Positions 28,987 to 38,126 are shown, numbered from the stretch's first letter. The stretch is 64,000 nucleotides of DNA from Lachnospiraceae bacterium (GCA_017450065.1 JAFSYI010000022.1:48948-112947); one strand, 5' to 3'. Made by a program: numbers and translations. Notes: generated from the letters alone by a model not told the origin.

Positions 28987-29045
28987 TATTTCTTCCTTCC
29001 TTATGACAGTTCTCAGCTTTCATAATCTGCTTTACACTACCCGGA

Positions 29046-29993
29046 TCATTCCTTATCAAAATTGATACGTTTCTCTTCCACCACTATCGGACGGTTTATG
29101 ACACGGGTATTTATATTCAGGATATACTCTCCGATCAGACCGATAAACAGAATCTGCAGTCCTCCGAGAAAGAAAACGCCTATGGTCATGGGAGCAGCGC
29201 CCGCCTGGAAGCTGTTCCAGTTACAGAGCTTCATGATAAGATAAACCATTGCAATGACAAAGCTTATCCCGGAACAGATAAGTCCCACAAACGTAGCCAG
29301 CCTTAATCCGATCTTTGTATAAGATGTGAAACTGAGCATTGCCGCATCATACAGACTGTAGAAATTATTATGTGTTTTGCCCGCCCTTCTTTTGGGCTGC
29401 TCATACTCGATCTCCACCATATTAAATCCTGCACCGTATTCCGCAACAATACCGCGCATAAAGGGTATCGGATCATCAAGCCGTCTTACCAGTTCTATAA
29501 ATGTCTTATCGTAAAGACCGAAGCCGGTAAAATGCTCTATCATCTTGACGGAAGACATGTTCTTGATAAGCTTGTAATATACGGTCCTCAGGAAATATAT
29601 GATGCCGGGCTCTTTACTGGATGTTTTTATACCGCTGACCACCCTGTGTCCCTCTTCCCATTTCTTCACAAAGACCGGGATCAGCTCGACCGGATCCTGG
29701 AAATCGCAGACTATCGGGATCACACAGTCTCCCGTGCACTGACACATACCGTAGAAAGGCGAATTGAACTGACCGAAATTGGTAACATTAAAGATTGCCT
29801 TTATTTTTTTATTCTTCTCACAGATCTTTTCCAGTTCTTCCCTCGTTCCGTCTGTCGAGCAGTTGTCTATAAAAACTATCTCATAATCATACCGGCTCAG
29901 AGCTTCCGTCAGAACATTTACCAGAGTATCTGCCATCAGTGCAACGTTTTCGATCTCATTGTAACACGGAACAAGTATACTTATTTTTTTCAT
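29046..29993 (-). CDS. Polyprenyl-phosphate glycosyltransferase, GtrB/ArnC type
   Basis: 315 residues: an N-terminal GT2 domain (ISILVPCYNEIENVALMADTL; IVFIDNCSTDGTREEL; VPIVCDFQDPVELI with the DxD-like metal site) and two C-terminal membrane helices (about 228-255 and 265-290). This is the layout of enzymes moving a sugar from a nucleotide to undecaprenyl phosphate for use outside the cell. It starts 3 nt after the methyltransferase stop and is followed by the aldolase gene 60 nt on. It probably supplies the lipid-linked sugar for this operon. Which sugar is unknown. Confidence 0.9.
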   Translation of the reverse strand: MKKISILVPCYNEIENVALMADTLVNVLTEALSRYDYEIVFIDNCSTDGTREELEKICEKNKKIKAIFNVTNFGQFNSPFYGMCQCTGDCVIPIVCDFQDPVELIPVFVKKWEEGHRVVSGIKTSSKEPGIIYFLRTVYYKLIKNMSSVKMIEHFTGFGLYDKTFIELVRRLDDPIPFMRGIVAEYGAGFNMVEIEYEQPKRRAGKTHNNFYSLYDAAMLSFTSYTKIGLRLATFVGLICSGISFVIAMVYLIMKLCNWNSFQAGAAPMTIGVFFLGGLQILFIGLIGEYILNINTRVINRPIVVEEKRINFDKE

Positions 29994-29996
29994 ACA

Positions 29997-30878
29997 TCAC
30001 TCACTCTTCTTCGCTACTATGAATATCCTCTGGGACTCATCCGTCGGCTCTTCACGTGTATCCGAATCTTTTTCAATCAGAATATTGAAACCGGCCTCCT
30101 TAAGGAACCCTTCCATCTGTGCAAGAGTATAGCCTTTCTGATAGTGAGTCTCAACGAGCCTCTTGAACAGCCCCGATTCGCTCTGCTCAATAAAGATGTT
30201 TACATCAAATTCATTGATACTGTTCTCATCATCATAATAATTCTCCCATATAAAGGCGCAGTCCTCACGGTTCTCCGCTATGGTCGAATCGCCAAGTATG
30301 TTTGAATACTTGTAGACCGTATTGAAATCAAACATAAACAGTCCGCCCGGATACAGGAACTTCTCTATAAGCTTAAAGGTCCTGACCAGTTCCTCGTCTC
30401 TGAGGATATAGTTCACGGAATCACATACCGAATAAACCGTTCCCACGGTAGAATAAAGATCCAGATCCCTCATATCCTGGTTTATGTACAATATATCGTA
30501 CTCTTTGTCATCCCTTTTCTTCTGCGCAACATCGAGCATGCTGTCGGATACATCTATTCCGATCATATCATAACCCTTCTTGTACATAAGGTGGGTAAGC
30601 GTACCCGTACCGCAGCCCAGATCCACGACCAGATTTTTTTCCGAATCAAGGATTTCTTCTTCGGTCATCTCCTTATCCACCGCGAGCTCGATATCATCAT
30701 ACTTAAGCGCGTCGAAGACTCCCTGACCATCTTTACGGTCTATCGGCCTGGATATCCCGTACTTACGTATCATTGAATCTATTACCTCGCACCATTCCGT
30801 GTATGGTATATTATCCATCAGTTCGTCATATACGTATGCCAGTGCATCATAAGTTTCCATGTTCACTTCATATTTCAT
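29997..30878 (-). CDS. Class I SAM-dependent methyltransferase
   Basis: 293 residues. YDALAYVYDELMDNIPYTEW opens many small Firmicutes methyltransferases. NLVVDLGCGTGTLTHLM (near 88-104) is the SAM-binding motif I, followed by IGIDVSDSMLDVAQ (acidic ribose-binding Asp). About 35 extra residues rich in Asp and Glu lie between the N-terminal helix and motif I. AGAGGA stands 7 nt before the ATG of 30878, and no start is shared with another gene, so this is probably the first gene of the downstream glycan operon. The substrate is unknown; sugar or housekeeping targets are both possible. Confidence 0.82.
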   Translation of the reverse strand: MKYEVNMETYDALAYVYDELMDNIPYTEWCEVIDSMIRKYGISRPIDRKDGQGVFDALKYDDIELAVDKEMTEEEILDSEKNLVVDLGCGTGTLTHLMYKKGYDMIGIDVSDSMLDVAQKKRDDKEYDILYINQDMRDLDLYSTVGTVYSVCDSVNYILRDEELVRTFKLIEKFLYPGGLFMFDFNTVYKYSNILGDSTIAENREDCAFIWENYYDDENSINEFDVNIFIEQSESGLFKRLVETHYQKGYTLAQMEGFLKEAGFNILIEKDSDTREEPTDESQRIFIVAKKSE

Positions 30879-30926
30879 ACTCTTGTCCTCTGAAGTATAC
30901 TATAAGAATTATTTCTCTAACGTTTA

Positions 30927-31457
30927 TCAGAATACAGCTCCCGAGACCAGTGCAGACAGCACGCCCATAATAACACCCGCAAGAGCGACCCCGCACATTA
31001 CCGCAGTAACACTTTCCTTAAACTTCATATCAAGTATTGATGCTGCCAGGGTACCTGTCCATGCTCCGGTTCCCGGAAGAGGGATCCCAACAAACAGAAG
31101 AAGCGCCAGAAACAGCCCTCGTCCTGCCTTTTCCTGAAGTTTTTCTCCTCCCTTATGTCCCTTTTCAAGACAGAATGTGAAGAATCTGCCGATCACCGGC
31201 TTATCCTTTCCCCATTCAAGAACCTTTCTTGCAAAAAAGAAAATAAAAGGCACGGGAAGCATATTTCCTATGGCAATTATCACATATCCGAGTACTATAT
31301 TGAACCCCTCCGGATTCATACTCCTGAACCAGTATGCGATAGGTATGGCTCCTCTCAATTCGATAAGCGGTATCATCGATATGATAAAACAGCCGATATA
31401 CTGTGTTGCTGTATTGGCGACAAACGCATTAGCAATATTCTGTGCCAGTGACCCCAT
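30927..31457 (-). CDS. Small multidrug export protein-like (COG2426)
   Basis: 176 residues with four to five membrane segments. IGCFIISMIPLIELRGAIPIAY and LLFVGIPLPGTGAWTGTLAASIL are the two halves of the conserved core of the Sm_multidrug_ex family. Despite its name, transport by this family is poorly shown. AGGAGAGATACC precedes the ATG. It stands alone between hisC and the methyltransferase and gives no context for its role. Confidence 0.85.
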   Translation of the reverse strand: MGSLAQNIANAFVANTATQYIGCFIISMIPLIELRGAIPIAYWFRSMNPEGFNIVLGYVIIAIGNMLPVPFIFFFARKVLEWGKDKPVIGRFFTFCLEKGHKGGEKLQEKAGRGLFLALLLFVGIPLPGTGAWTGTLAASILDMKFKESVTAVMCGVALAGVIMGVLSALVSGAVF

Positions 31458-31537
31458 TGGTATCTCTCCTCTCCTGATCGTTTCTTATATTCTCCCTTTA
31501 TTTCCCATCACTCATTTTCCCGGACCGTTTCTGACGT

Positions 31538-32662
31538 TCATTCCGGGTTTTCATCTTTCAGTATCGTCAGGAGAGTGCTTATAAGCTCCTTCATTTCCTC
31601 ATCGGTACCTATCGATATCCTGAGATGGTTATCTATCCTCGGTTTGTTCCAGTGTCTTACGTAAATATCCTTCTCCCGCAGCTTTTCAAATATCTCCCGG
31701 GCAGGCATGCTCTTATGTGAGGCAAATATAAAATTCGCTTTCGAATTCCTGAATTCAAAGCCCAGCTCCCGAAGCTTTTCTTTCGTCCATTCACGCGTTT
31801 TGATAACGCGGGCTACGGTATCCTTCCAGTAATCCGTATCCAGAACAGATACAGTCGCAAGCTCAATGGCCGGATAATTCATTGTATAGGAATTAAACGC
31901 GAACTTCACATCCTTAAGATATTTAATGAGCTTTTCGTTTCCGAAGGCTGCGCCGATCCTAAGCCCCGCCAGAGCTCTTGACTTCGAAAATGTCTGTACA
32001 ACGAGGACATTGTCATATTTATTGATCAGTGGCAGACAGCTCTCTCCTCCGAAATCAACATATGCCTCATCAATTATCACAACCGAATCCGGATTGGCCC
32101 TGACTATCTCCTCAAACATGGAGGGGTCCTCGTATACACCGGTCGGAGCATTGGGATTGGGGATCACTATTCCGCCGTTCTCTTTATTAAGATAATCGTT
32201 TACGTCAATACTGAAATCACCGGTAAGTGCCTGAGTGGCGTAAGGTATCCTGTGAACATCCGCCCACACATCATAGAATGAATAGGTAATATCCGGAAAC
32301 AGGACCGGCTTACCGGAATTAAAGAAGGTCATAAACGCCATGGCCAGCACATCATCTGAACCTACGCCGATAAAAACATTGTCAAATCCCAGCCCGGATC
32401 CTGCTTTGTCATCCCGGAAATACAGCTCATTATATACAGACACAACTGCATTTACCAGCTTCGTTGCATCCATGTCGGGATATTTGCGGAGCATGGATGA
32501 ACTGCCGTCAAGCTCCTCCTGCGCCAGATCGTATATCTTTGTTGCAACCATCGGTGAAGGAGCATATGGAAATTCATTGGTATTAAGCTTTATCACCTTA
32601 CCCCGGGGCTGTTCACCGGCTACATAAGGTGTCACTTTTCGTACATTTTTTTCCCACGACAT
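31538..32662 (-). CDS. hisC: Histidinol-phosphate aminotransferase family protein
   Basis: 374 residues, a PLP enzyme of fold type I. KLNTNEFPYAPSP is the substrate-phosphate region, VVIDEAYVDFGG and VVQTFSKSRALAGLRIGAAFG hold the PLP-binding Asp/Tyr and the Schiff-base Lys, and LRISIGTDEEM carries the carboxylate-binding Arg. No other his gene is nearby, so it may also act on aromatic amino acids. A perfect 23-base copy of the dispersed leader motif lies 37 nt upstream of its ATG (32699-32721). Confidence 0.88.
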   Translation of the reverse strand: MSWEKNVRKVTPYVAGEQPRGKVIKLNTNEFPYAPSPMVATKIYDLAQEELDGSSSMLRKYPDMDATKLVNAVVSVYNELYFRDDKAGSGLGFDNVFIGVGSDDVLAMAFMTFFNSGKPVLFPDITYSFYDVWADVHRIPYATQALTGDFSIDVNDYLNKENGGIVIPNPNAPTGVYEDPSMFEEIVRANPDSVVIIDEAYVDFGGESCLPLINKYDNVLVVQTFSKSRALAGLRIGAAFGNEKLIKYLKDVKFAFNSYTMNYPAIELATVSVLDTDYWKDTVARVIKTREWTKEKLRELGFEFRNSKANFIFASHKSMPAREIFEKLREKDIYVRHWNKPRIDNHLRISIGTDEEMKELISTLLTILKDENPE

Positions 32663-32698
32663 GTTCTTACCGTCTTCCTTTCATATATGTCTCATATT

Positions 32699-32721
32699 TA
32701 TTCAGAACAGCACATATATTT
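32699..32721 (-). repeat. Partial copy of the dispersed leader/TIR element
   Basis: TATTCAGAACAGCACATAT is identical to the left end of the 37351 element (minus its first five bases). On the minus strand it lies 37 nt before the hisC start. The inner part with the TTGACG hexamer is missing. Confidence 0.6.
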
Positions 32722-32727
32722 ATTCAG

Positions 32728-33669
32728 TTACACTCTCTTACGGATATCCATGACTTCATCTATACTGAAATTATAAGCCTTATTGCAGAAATGGCACCTA
32801 AGCTCGATATCCTTACCATCCTTTATTATATCATCAAGCTCTTTCCTGCCGATGCTTATGAGCGCTTTTTCCACTCTCTTTTTATCACAGTTACAGTAGA
32901 ACCGTGCAGGCAGAGTGTCATTGAACTCTATATCGTATCCGTCAAGTATATATTCAAGTATTCCTTCCGGCGTTCTTCCCTCATCGAGAAGAGTGGTTAC
33001 GGACGGCATGTCGGAAAGCACCGTTTCAAGCCCTGTGATCACCTCATCCTCTGCAGACGGCATCAGCTGAATGATAAATCCGCCCGCCCGCTTTACGGTA
33101 TTGTCTTTCTCCATCAGCACGCCGAGTCCGACTGCCGAAGGAACCTGCTCTGATGTGGCGAAATAATATGTAAGGTCCTCGGCTATCTCACCTGTCTGCA
33201 AAGCCACCTGACCCACATACGGATCCTTAAGGCCCATATCTTTGATGACGCTCATCACGCCGATGCCTATTGCACCTCCGACATTAAGCTTCCTTTTCTT
33301 TCCGTTTGTCTCCGGATAAACACGCGCAGGCAGCACAACATCCGGAACCAGCGCATATCCTTTAACGCTTACTGTTCCGGTCTCCTCATCGGGCGGCCCC
33401 GCGGTAACTGTTAATCCCTTCATCGGTCCGCTTCCCCTGATCTGGATCGTCAGCAGATCGTCCCTGCCCTTCATCATGGCACCCATCATGGCCCCGGCCG
33501 TTAATGTCCTTCCAAGGGCGGCAGTCACTACCGGACTTGTATTATGAGCCTGTCTGGCGTACTCTGTAAGTTCCCTTGTTGTCGCGGCGAACGCCCTTAT
33601 CTGCCCGCCTGCTGCCGTAGCACGGACTATATAGTCTGTATTCATGGTTTCCTGTAATTTATCTGTCAT
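32728..33669 (-). CDS. hslO: Hsp33 redox-regulated chaperone
   Basis: 313 residues from the preferred ATG at 33669. The core fold is seen in TSPVVTAALGRTLTAGAMMGAMMKG and IRGSGPMKGLTVTAG, the C-terminal zinc center in YCNCDKKRVEKALISIG and CHFCNKAY, that is CxC then CxxC. Oxidation of these four Cys releases zinc and turns on holdase activity. The frame extends to an ATG at 33714, but the promoter at 33724-33752 puts transcription start around 33716, leaving no room for a ribosome site there. AGGG before 33669 fits better. It has its own promoter and is followed by hisC. Confidence 0.93.
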   Translation of the reverse strand: MTDKLQETMNTDYIVRATAAGGQIRAFAATTRELTEYARQAHNTSPVVTAALGRTLTAGAMMGAMMKGRDDLLTIQIRGSGPMKGLTVTAGPPDEETGTVSVKGYALVPDVVLPARVYPETNGKKRKLNVGGAIGIGVMSVIKDMGLKDPYVGQVALQTGEIAEDLTYYFATSEQVPSAVGLGVLMEKDNTVKRAGGFIIQLMPSAEDEVITGLETVLSDMPSVTTLLDEGRTPEGILEYILDGYDIEFNDTLPARFYCNCDKKRVEKALISIGRKELDDIIKDGKDIELRCHFCNKAYNFSIDEVMDIRKRV

Positions 33670-33723
33670 TATCTGTAACCCTGCAGTGATCAGTATGGCA
33701 CATCTTGTTGTCATACGGAGTAG

Positions 33724-33752
33724 ATTGTACCATATATTGCAGTATTCTTCAA
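33724..33752 (-). promoter_or_regulatory. Putative sigma-A promoter of hslO
   Basis: On the minus strand TTGAAG (33752-33747), a 17-bp spacer and TACAAT (33729-33724). It lies 55-83 nt before the ATG at 33669 and overlaps the region directly before the alternative ATG at 33714, so it decides the start. Confidence 0.7.
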
Positions 33753-33807
33753 ATATTTCATAATTATGATCAAAAGTATTGTTTTGACCCCCGGATCATT
33801 AATATCC

Positions 33808-34995
33808 TTACCCGAAATATTCCTTACTGAGCTCTTCGAACTTAGGCAGTGAATTAACTATCGTCTCGTAGGAGACACAGTACGCGATCCTTACATAACC
33901 GGCACATCCGAAGCTGCTTCCCGGAACCACCAGCAGATTATACTTCTTGGCTGCCGCAGCGAATTCCTTATCGTCAGGAACAGGTGTCTTCATGAACAGG
34001 TAGAATGCCCCCTCCGGCTTCTGACAGGTGAATCCAAGCCTGACAAGTCCTTCATACAGGGTATTTCTGTTCCTTTCATAATATGAAATATCAGTCTTCT
34101 CATTTATGCATCTGGCAACCACTCTCTGCATAAGTGAAGGTGCGTTTACATATCCGAGTATCCTGGTCGCAACGCCTGCTGACGCAAACACATCATCATA
34201 ATCGTCTATTTCTGACGGTATGACAAGATATCCTATTCTCTCTCCGGGTAAGGATAACGATTTGGAATATGAATACCCGACAATTGTATTTCTGTAATAT
34301 TTCGTAATGAACGGTATCTCTGTATCTCCGTATACAAGCTCTCTGTACGGTTCATCAGTTATAAGATAAATGCTTGTGCCAAGCTCCTTCTGCTTCTTCT
34401 CAAGCACCTCTGACAGCTTCTTTATCGTATCCTCGGAATACACAACTCCTGTCGGATTATTGGGTGAGTTAACCAGCACACATTTGGTCCTCTCCGTTAT
34501 CTTCTCCTCAAGCTCATCAATCCTTGGCTGGAAGTTTTCGGTATTGGGCGAAACCTCTACAAGAACTCCGTCATAATTGGCAACATAGTTCCTGTACTCG
34601 CCAAAATACGGTGCGAAGGTGATCACCTCATCACCCGGATTAAGCAGGGTCTTGAAAATAACGTTTAATCCCGAAGCCGCACCTACTGTCATAATAACGT
34701 TATTCTCATTAAAGCCGGTCCCGAAACGCTCATTAAGCGATCCTGCTATAACAGCCCTTACATCCTCATAGCCTGCATTGCTCATATAACCGTGAAGCTT
34801 AAGCGGATCCTCATTCTTTACGATATCGATTATCGCATCCTCCACAGCCTGTGGCGGTGCCACGTTGGGATTACCGAGCGAAAAATCAAATACATTCTCC
34901 GCACCGTACTGTGCCGCAAGCTTCTTTCCTTCCTCAAACATCGCCCGGATGACCGAGCTCCCTTTTACAAGTCCAACCATTTTCTCAGATATCAT
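33808..34995 (-). CDS. PLP-dependent aminotransferase, aspartate aminotransferase-like
   Basis: About 395 residues of class I/II aminotransferase. DFSLGNPNVAPP, NSPNNPTGVVYS, LITDEPYRELVYG and GYSYSKSLSLPGERIGYLV give the substrate-binding region, the PLP-binding Asn and Asp, and the Schiff-base Lys. VRIAYCVSYE carries the C-terminal Arg. The start is the ATG at 34995, with GGGGTG 6 nt upstream; the GTG at 35004 lies inside that site. Substrate may be aspartate, alanine or other amino acids. Confidence 0.88.
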   Translation of the reverse strand: MISEKMVGLVKGSSVIRAMFEEGKKLAAQYGAENVFDFSLGNPNVAPPQAVEDAIIDIVKNEDPLKLHGYMSNAGYEDVRAVIAGSLNERFGTGFNENNVIMTVGAASGLNVIFKTLLNPGDEVITFAPYFGEYRNYVANYDGVLVEVSPNTENFQPRIDELEEKITERTKCVLVNSPNNPTGVVYSEDTIKKLSEVLEKKQKELGTSIYLITDEPYRELVYGDTEIPFITKYYRNTIVGYSYSKSLSLPGERIGYLVIPSEIDDYDDVFASAGVATRILGYVNAPSLMQRVVARCINEKTDISYYERNRNTLYEGLVRLGFTCQKPEGAFYLFMKTPVPDDKEFAAAAKKYNLLVVPGSSFGCAGYVRIAYCVSYETIVNSLPKFEELSKEYFG

Positions 34996-35071
34996 TTCTT
35001 TCACCCCGTTCTTTTATATTTTGGTTTCTGTATACCGTTTCCGGCTATCAGCGCATAACCGATATATCCGG

Positions 35072-36262
35072 TCATTCCGCTGTCTTTAACGTCAGCCTGT
35101 CATCGGATTTCTCATCTGCATCACTGTCATCCAATTCTGTTCCGGCCTTGCCGGATTCATTACCCGTATCTTCGTTACCGTTTTCCTCAGGAGTGGTTTT
35201 TTGCACCGGTATCGGTATATTTGCAGTACTCTTTTTATCTGCCGTATCGGTCACGAATACTTCTGCCAGCGGTGAATCCGAAGGAAGGATGAGCGTTTTG
35301 TTGCCTCCCTTCATGCTTTCCTTTGCTGCATCAAGCGATCTTACGAAGCTGTAGAAATCACTTTTGTTCGTGTCATTATAAGCCTCGGAAAGGATCTTCA
35401 TGTATTCAGCCTCGCCCTCGGCCCTGATCTTCTCAGCCTTTGCCTCAGCTGTTGAGCGCATGATCGATACCTCTTTATCCGTTGTGTTCTGGATCATCTT
35501 CGCCTGAGCCTGACCCTCAGCCGTATACTGCGCCGCAATGTTTTCCCTTTCCGAGATCATACGCGTATAAACGGCATTCTTATTATCATCGGGAAGATCG
35601 AGCTTCTTAACCTCTACCGTCATTATCTCAATACCGTACTGATCGTAAACCGTTCCTATGTGATCCATTATCTCATCGGTGAGCGATTTTATGTCAACCA
35701 CATTGGTGGACTCCTCGATGACTATGTCATTATTGGTCACATCCTCTTCGACCTCTGCATTGACAATGGTCATCTTGCCGTCGCGGCTCCTGATGACCTC
35801 ATCCTGCGTCATATTGGATATGGTGTTCTTTGTAGCATTGTAAACCAGCGTATCTATACGGTTCTCCGCGTTGCTCACGGAATAGCTCAGGGTCTGGGCG
35901 AACTTAAGGGGATCCGTCACACGCCACAGCACATAGCTGTCGACGATCATCGACTTCTTGTCGGATGTTATTACATCAGACGCCGGAAGATCGTATATCA
36001 GTATCTCTCTGGGAACCGTATCCACAGATTCTATCAAAGGAACCTTGAAATACAGACCAGAAGAAGATATTGTCCTTACCACACGGCCGAATCTTCTGAC
36101 CAGCTTGTATTCATTCTCATGACAGATGACTATGCCGGAGCTCAGTACCATTATTGCGAGCAGAAGTATTATCCATCCTGCCGCGCCTCTTTGTTTCTTG
36201 TCGTCTTTATTTTTTTTCGGCTTTCCGTCGGAGCCGAATCTTTCAGTTGTATTCGTATCCAT
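35072..36262 (-). CDS. hflC: Membrane protease modulator HflC-like
   Basis: 396 residues: one N-terminal membrane helix (about 28-47), then an SPFH/band-7 domain (ENEYKLVRRFGRVVRTISSSGLYFKVPLIESVDTVPREI), a long coiled-coil region (about 230-310, rich in AEAKAEKIRAEGEAEY) and an acidic tail (about 340-396) longer than in E. coli HflC. HflC and HflK form a cage around FtsH and adjust its proteolysis. GAGAGG before the ATG is a clear ribosome site. It follows hflK by 73 nt. No ftsH lies in the window. Confidence 0.9.
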   Translation of the reverse strand: MDTNTTERFGSDGKPKKNKDDKKQRGAAGWIILLLAIMVLSSGIVICHENEYKLVRRFGRVVRTISSSGLYFKVPLIESVDTVPREILIYDLPASDVITSDKKSMIVDSYVLWRVTDPLKFAQTLSYSVSNAENRIDTLVYNATKNTISNMTQDEVIRSRDGKMTIVNAEVEEDVTNNDIVIEESTNVVDIKSLTDEIMDHIGTVYDQYGIEIMTVEVKKLDLPDDNKNAVYTRMISERENIAAQYTAEGQAQAKMIQNTTDKEVSIMRSTAEAKAEKIRAEGEAEYMKILSEAYNDTNKSDFYSFVRSLDAAKESMKGGNKTLILPSDSPLAEVFVTDTADKKSTANIPIPVQKTTPEENGNEDTGNESGKAGTELDDSDADEKSDDRLTLKTAE

Positions 36263-36335
36263 AGTTACCTCTCAATCTTAATCAGCCATTTTACCGTTTC
36301 TGTCTTTCCTGCTGACATCAGCCCATGTCTGTATA

Positions 36336-37325
36336 TCAGTTGAATTTATCCAGCGGCATGATCTGCTGGACCGAACCTCCGTCCGCGCCCTGTATGACTA
36401 TCTTCATGCTCGGGAGCACCTCTTCCATTGTTTCATAAAACATTCTCTGCTTGGTCACCGCGGGATATTTTACATATTCATCATACATGGAATTGAAACG
36501 CGCCACCTGACCTTCGGCTTCATTGATCCTCGCCTGCTTGTCTGCCTCTGCATCCCGTATTATCTTATCGGCTTCTGCCTCTGCGCCGGGAATCTGTTCG
36601 TTCCGGTACTTATTTGCATTGTTAAGTGCCGTCTCCTTACCCTGCTTTGCGGTCTCAACGGATTTAAATGCCGTGATGACCTCATCTGTCGGAGGCTCTG
36701 CATCCTGGATTGTTATGTTAACCAATTGTATGCCTATGTCTATTGCATCAAGCTTCTCCAGAATCATATTCTTGATATTGCTCTGGATCTCGTTCTTTCC
36801 GGTTGTCAGTACTGCATCTACGCCGTATGAGCCTATCGTTGTCCTTATACAGTTCTGTGCTATGTTTGCAAGTATCACTCTCGGATCCTCGGATGCGTAC
36901 AGAGCCTTCACAGGATCCGTAACACGGTATTCCGCGTAGAAATCCACATGGATAAAGTTATAATCCGATGTTATCATCATACTGTTGTCGGCGCCCTCGG
37001 CTCCGTTGTAATTAAGCTCCGAGTCCGAAGAATAACCGATCGCAAAACCCTGTATGGTCGTGTTCACCTTCTGTACCGTCTGTATGATCGGTATCTTGAA
37101 GTGAAGTCCCGACTGGGTCACCGCTTTCGGAACTCCAAGGGTACAGACAACTGCCTGCTCCTCCTCACGGATCGTATAGAAGGATCCGCTCAGAATAACG
37201 AGTGCAGCTCCGATAAGTACGGCTATTATAAGTATCCTGCCGGCCTTCTTCGCCTGGTTCCCGTTAAAGCCTCCTCCGGAATTAAAAGCTCCGGACGTCT
37301 TATTTTTGAAATCATCCATAGTCAT
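36336..37325 (-). CDS. hflK: Membrane protease modulator HflK-like
   Basis: 329 residues: Gly/Asn-rich N-terminus, a membrane helix (about 29-50), the SPFH domain (IREEEQAVVCTLGVPKAVTQSGLHFKIPIIQTV) and a coiled coil rich in AEAEADKIIRDAEADKQARINEAEG. Order hflK then hflC is the usual one. AAGGCGG stands 7 nt before the ATG. A 144-bp MITE-like element ends 25 nt upstream, and its promoter points into this gene, so hflKC expression may be driven by the element. Confidence 0.9.
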   Translation of the reverse strand: MTMDDFKNKTSGAFNSGGGFNGNQAKKAGRILIIAVLIGAALVILSGSFYTIREEEQAVVCTLGVPKAVTQSGLHFKIPIIQTVQKVNTTIQGFAIGYSSDSELNYNGAEGADNSMMITSDYNFIHVDFYAEYRVTDPVKALYASEDPRVILANIAQNCIRTTIGSYGVDAVLTTGKNEIQSNIKNMILEKLDAIDIGIQLVNITIQDAEPPTDEVITAFKSVETAKQGKETALNNANKYRNEQIPGAEAEADKIIRDAEADKQARINEAEGQVARFNSMYDEYVKYPAVTKQRMFYETMEEVLPSMKIVIQGADGGSVQQIMPLDKFN

Positions 37326-37350
37326 AATGCTTCCGCCTTTCTTTTTGTTT

Positions 37351-37494
37351 GTAACTATTCAGAACAGCACATATATTTTTAAAATATGAACCGTCAAGCT
37401 TGCTTGTAAGGGGCATATTTTATAAATATATGTATTGGATGAATCCAAGACAGCGAAAAATACGTAGTATTTTGAGCCTGTTCTGAATAGTTAC
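37351..37494. mobile_element. MITE-like element with perfect 17-bp terminal inverted repeats
   Basis: Left end GTAACTATTCAGAACAG (37351-37367) and right end CTGTTCTGAATAGTTAC (37478-37494) are perfect inverted repeats. Inside, 37370-37388 and 37414-37432 form a second inverted repeat (18 of 19 bases) around a 25-base loop. There is no coding capacity for a transposase, so it would be non-autonomous. No clear target-site duplication was seen. Related ends occur at 55420, 38170, 32699 and 406. Confidence 0.75.
37370..37397 (-). promoter_or_regulatory. Promoter inside the MITE-like element, directed at hflK
   Basis: Minus strand TTGACG (37397-37392), 16-bp spacer, TATATG (37375-37370). Start of transcription would fall in the terminal repeat, about 38 nt before the hflK ATG. 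The same hexamers with a 17-bp spacer are found in the copy at 55420. Confidence 0.55.
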
Positions 37495-37670
37495 TATATT
37501 TCTGTATATGACCCGTCACAAGAAGAATATACCCTGCGGGGTGCAGAGTATATATCCAAATCGGCAAATTATGATGTTTTATTTTTCTTCCTGCTCGTGG
37601 TCGACGGCCGTTTCTTCTCCCGGGATCAACAGTAAACATCGCTGCATGCATCGCATTCCCGCGATGTATG

Positions 37671-38126
37671 TTAATCTATGTTTGTGGCAAAGAACAATGC
37701 TGTCATACGGCGCATGAGCTCCAGGAACACCCCGTTCTTCACTCCTTCTGCCCATACCGCGCCCTTGGTCTGGCCACGCATAACATAACTGCTCAGTATT
37801 CCCTTGAATACATCTATATCCTTAAGATGAGCATGCCTTATAAGATGCAGCTCATCTTCCACAGTCTTTATCTTACGCCTTGTATACACATATCTGTAGT
37901 TCCTGTCCATAAGCCCTGTTTTTCTTGCATCCTTTACAAAAGCAAGCAGATTGGAGTCATAGACAGGTATCTGTATAAGCTTCTGCTTTTCATCTCCGTC
38001 ATAGAAGCTTTCCACCTGTTGGCCGCTTGTCTTCTCAAGCCAGTTCATATACTTCGAAAGCAGTTCAACATCCTTAATATACTCATTCCTGATCCTGGTG
38101 CTCAGTCTTTCATCCGTATCTGACAT
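37671..38126 (-). CDS. Conserved-looking hypothetical protein, 151 residues
   Basis: Not recognised. It is soluble, charged and mostly helical in appearance, with no signal peptide or membrane segment. LLSKYMNWLEKTSGQQVESF, LLAFVKDARKTGLMDRNYRYVY and VEDELHLIRHAHLKDIDVFKGIL are its most ordered parts, and the C-terminus is hydrophobic (LMRRMTALFFATNID). A very good ribosome site (GGAGGGG) lies before the ATG, which argues for a real gene. A copy of the dispersed leader element is 44 nt upstream. It is a single-gene unit; the 170 nt after its stop hold only a weak hairpin. Confidence 0.65.
   Translation of the reverse strand: MSDTDERLSTRIRNEYIKDVELLSKYMNWLEKTSGQQVESFYDGDEKQKLIQIPVYDSNLLAFVKDARKTGLMDRNYRYVYTRRKIKTVEDELHLIRHAHLKDIDVFKGILSSYVMRGQTKGAVWAEGVKNGVFLELMRRMTALFFATNID

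Noticed and set aside
29370-30305. Plus-strand open frame of 311 codons
   Set aside because: It is antisense to the GT2 and methyltransferase genes, spans the junction of two real genes, and shows no motif or ribosome site.
37394-37651. Minus-strand frame of 85 codons overlapping the MITE-like element
   Set aside because: It has no ribosome site, begins in non-coding sequence and ends inside the inverted-repeat element; such a product is unlikely.
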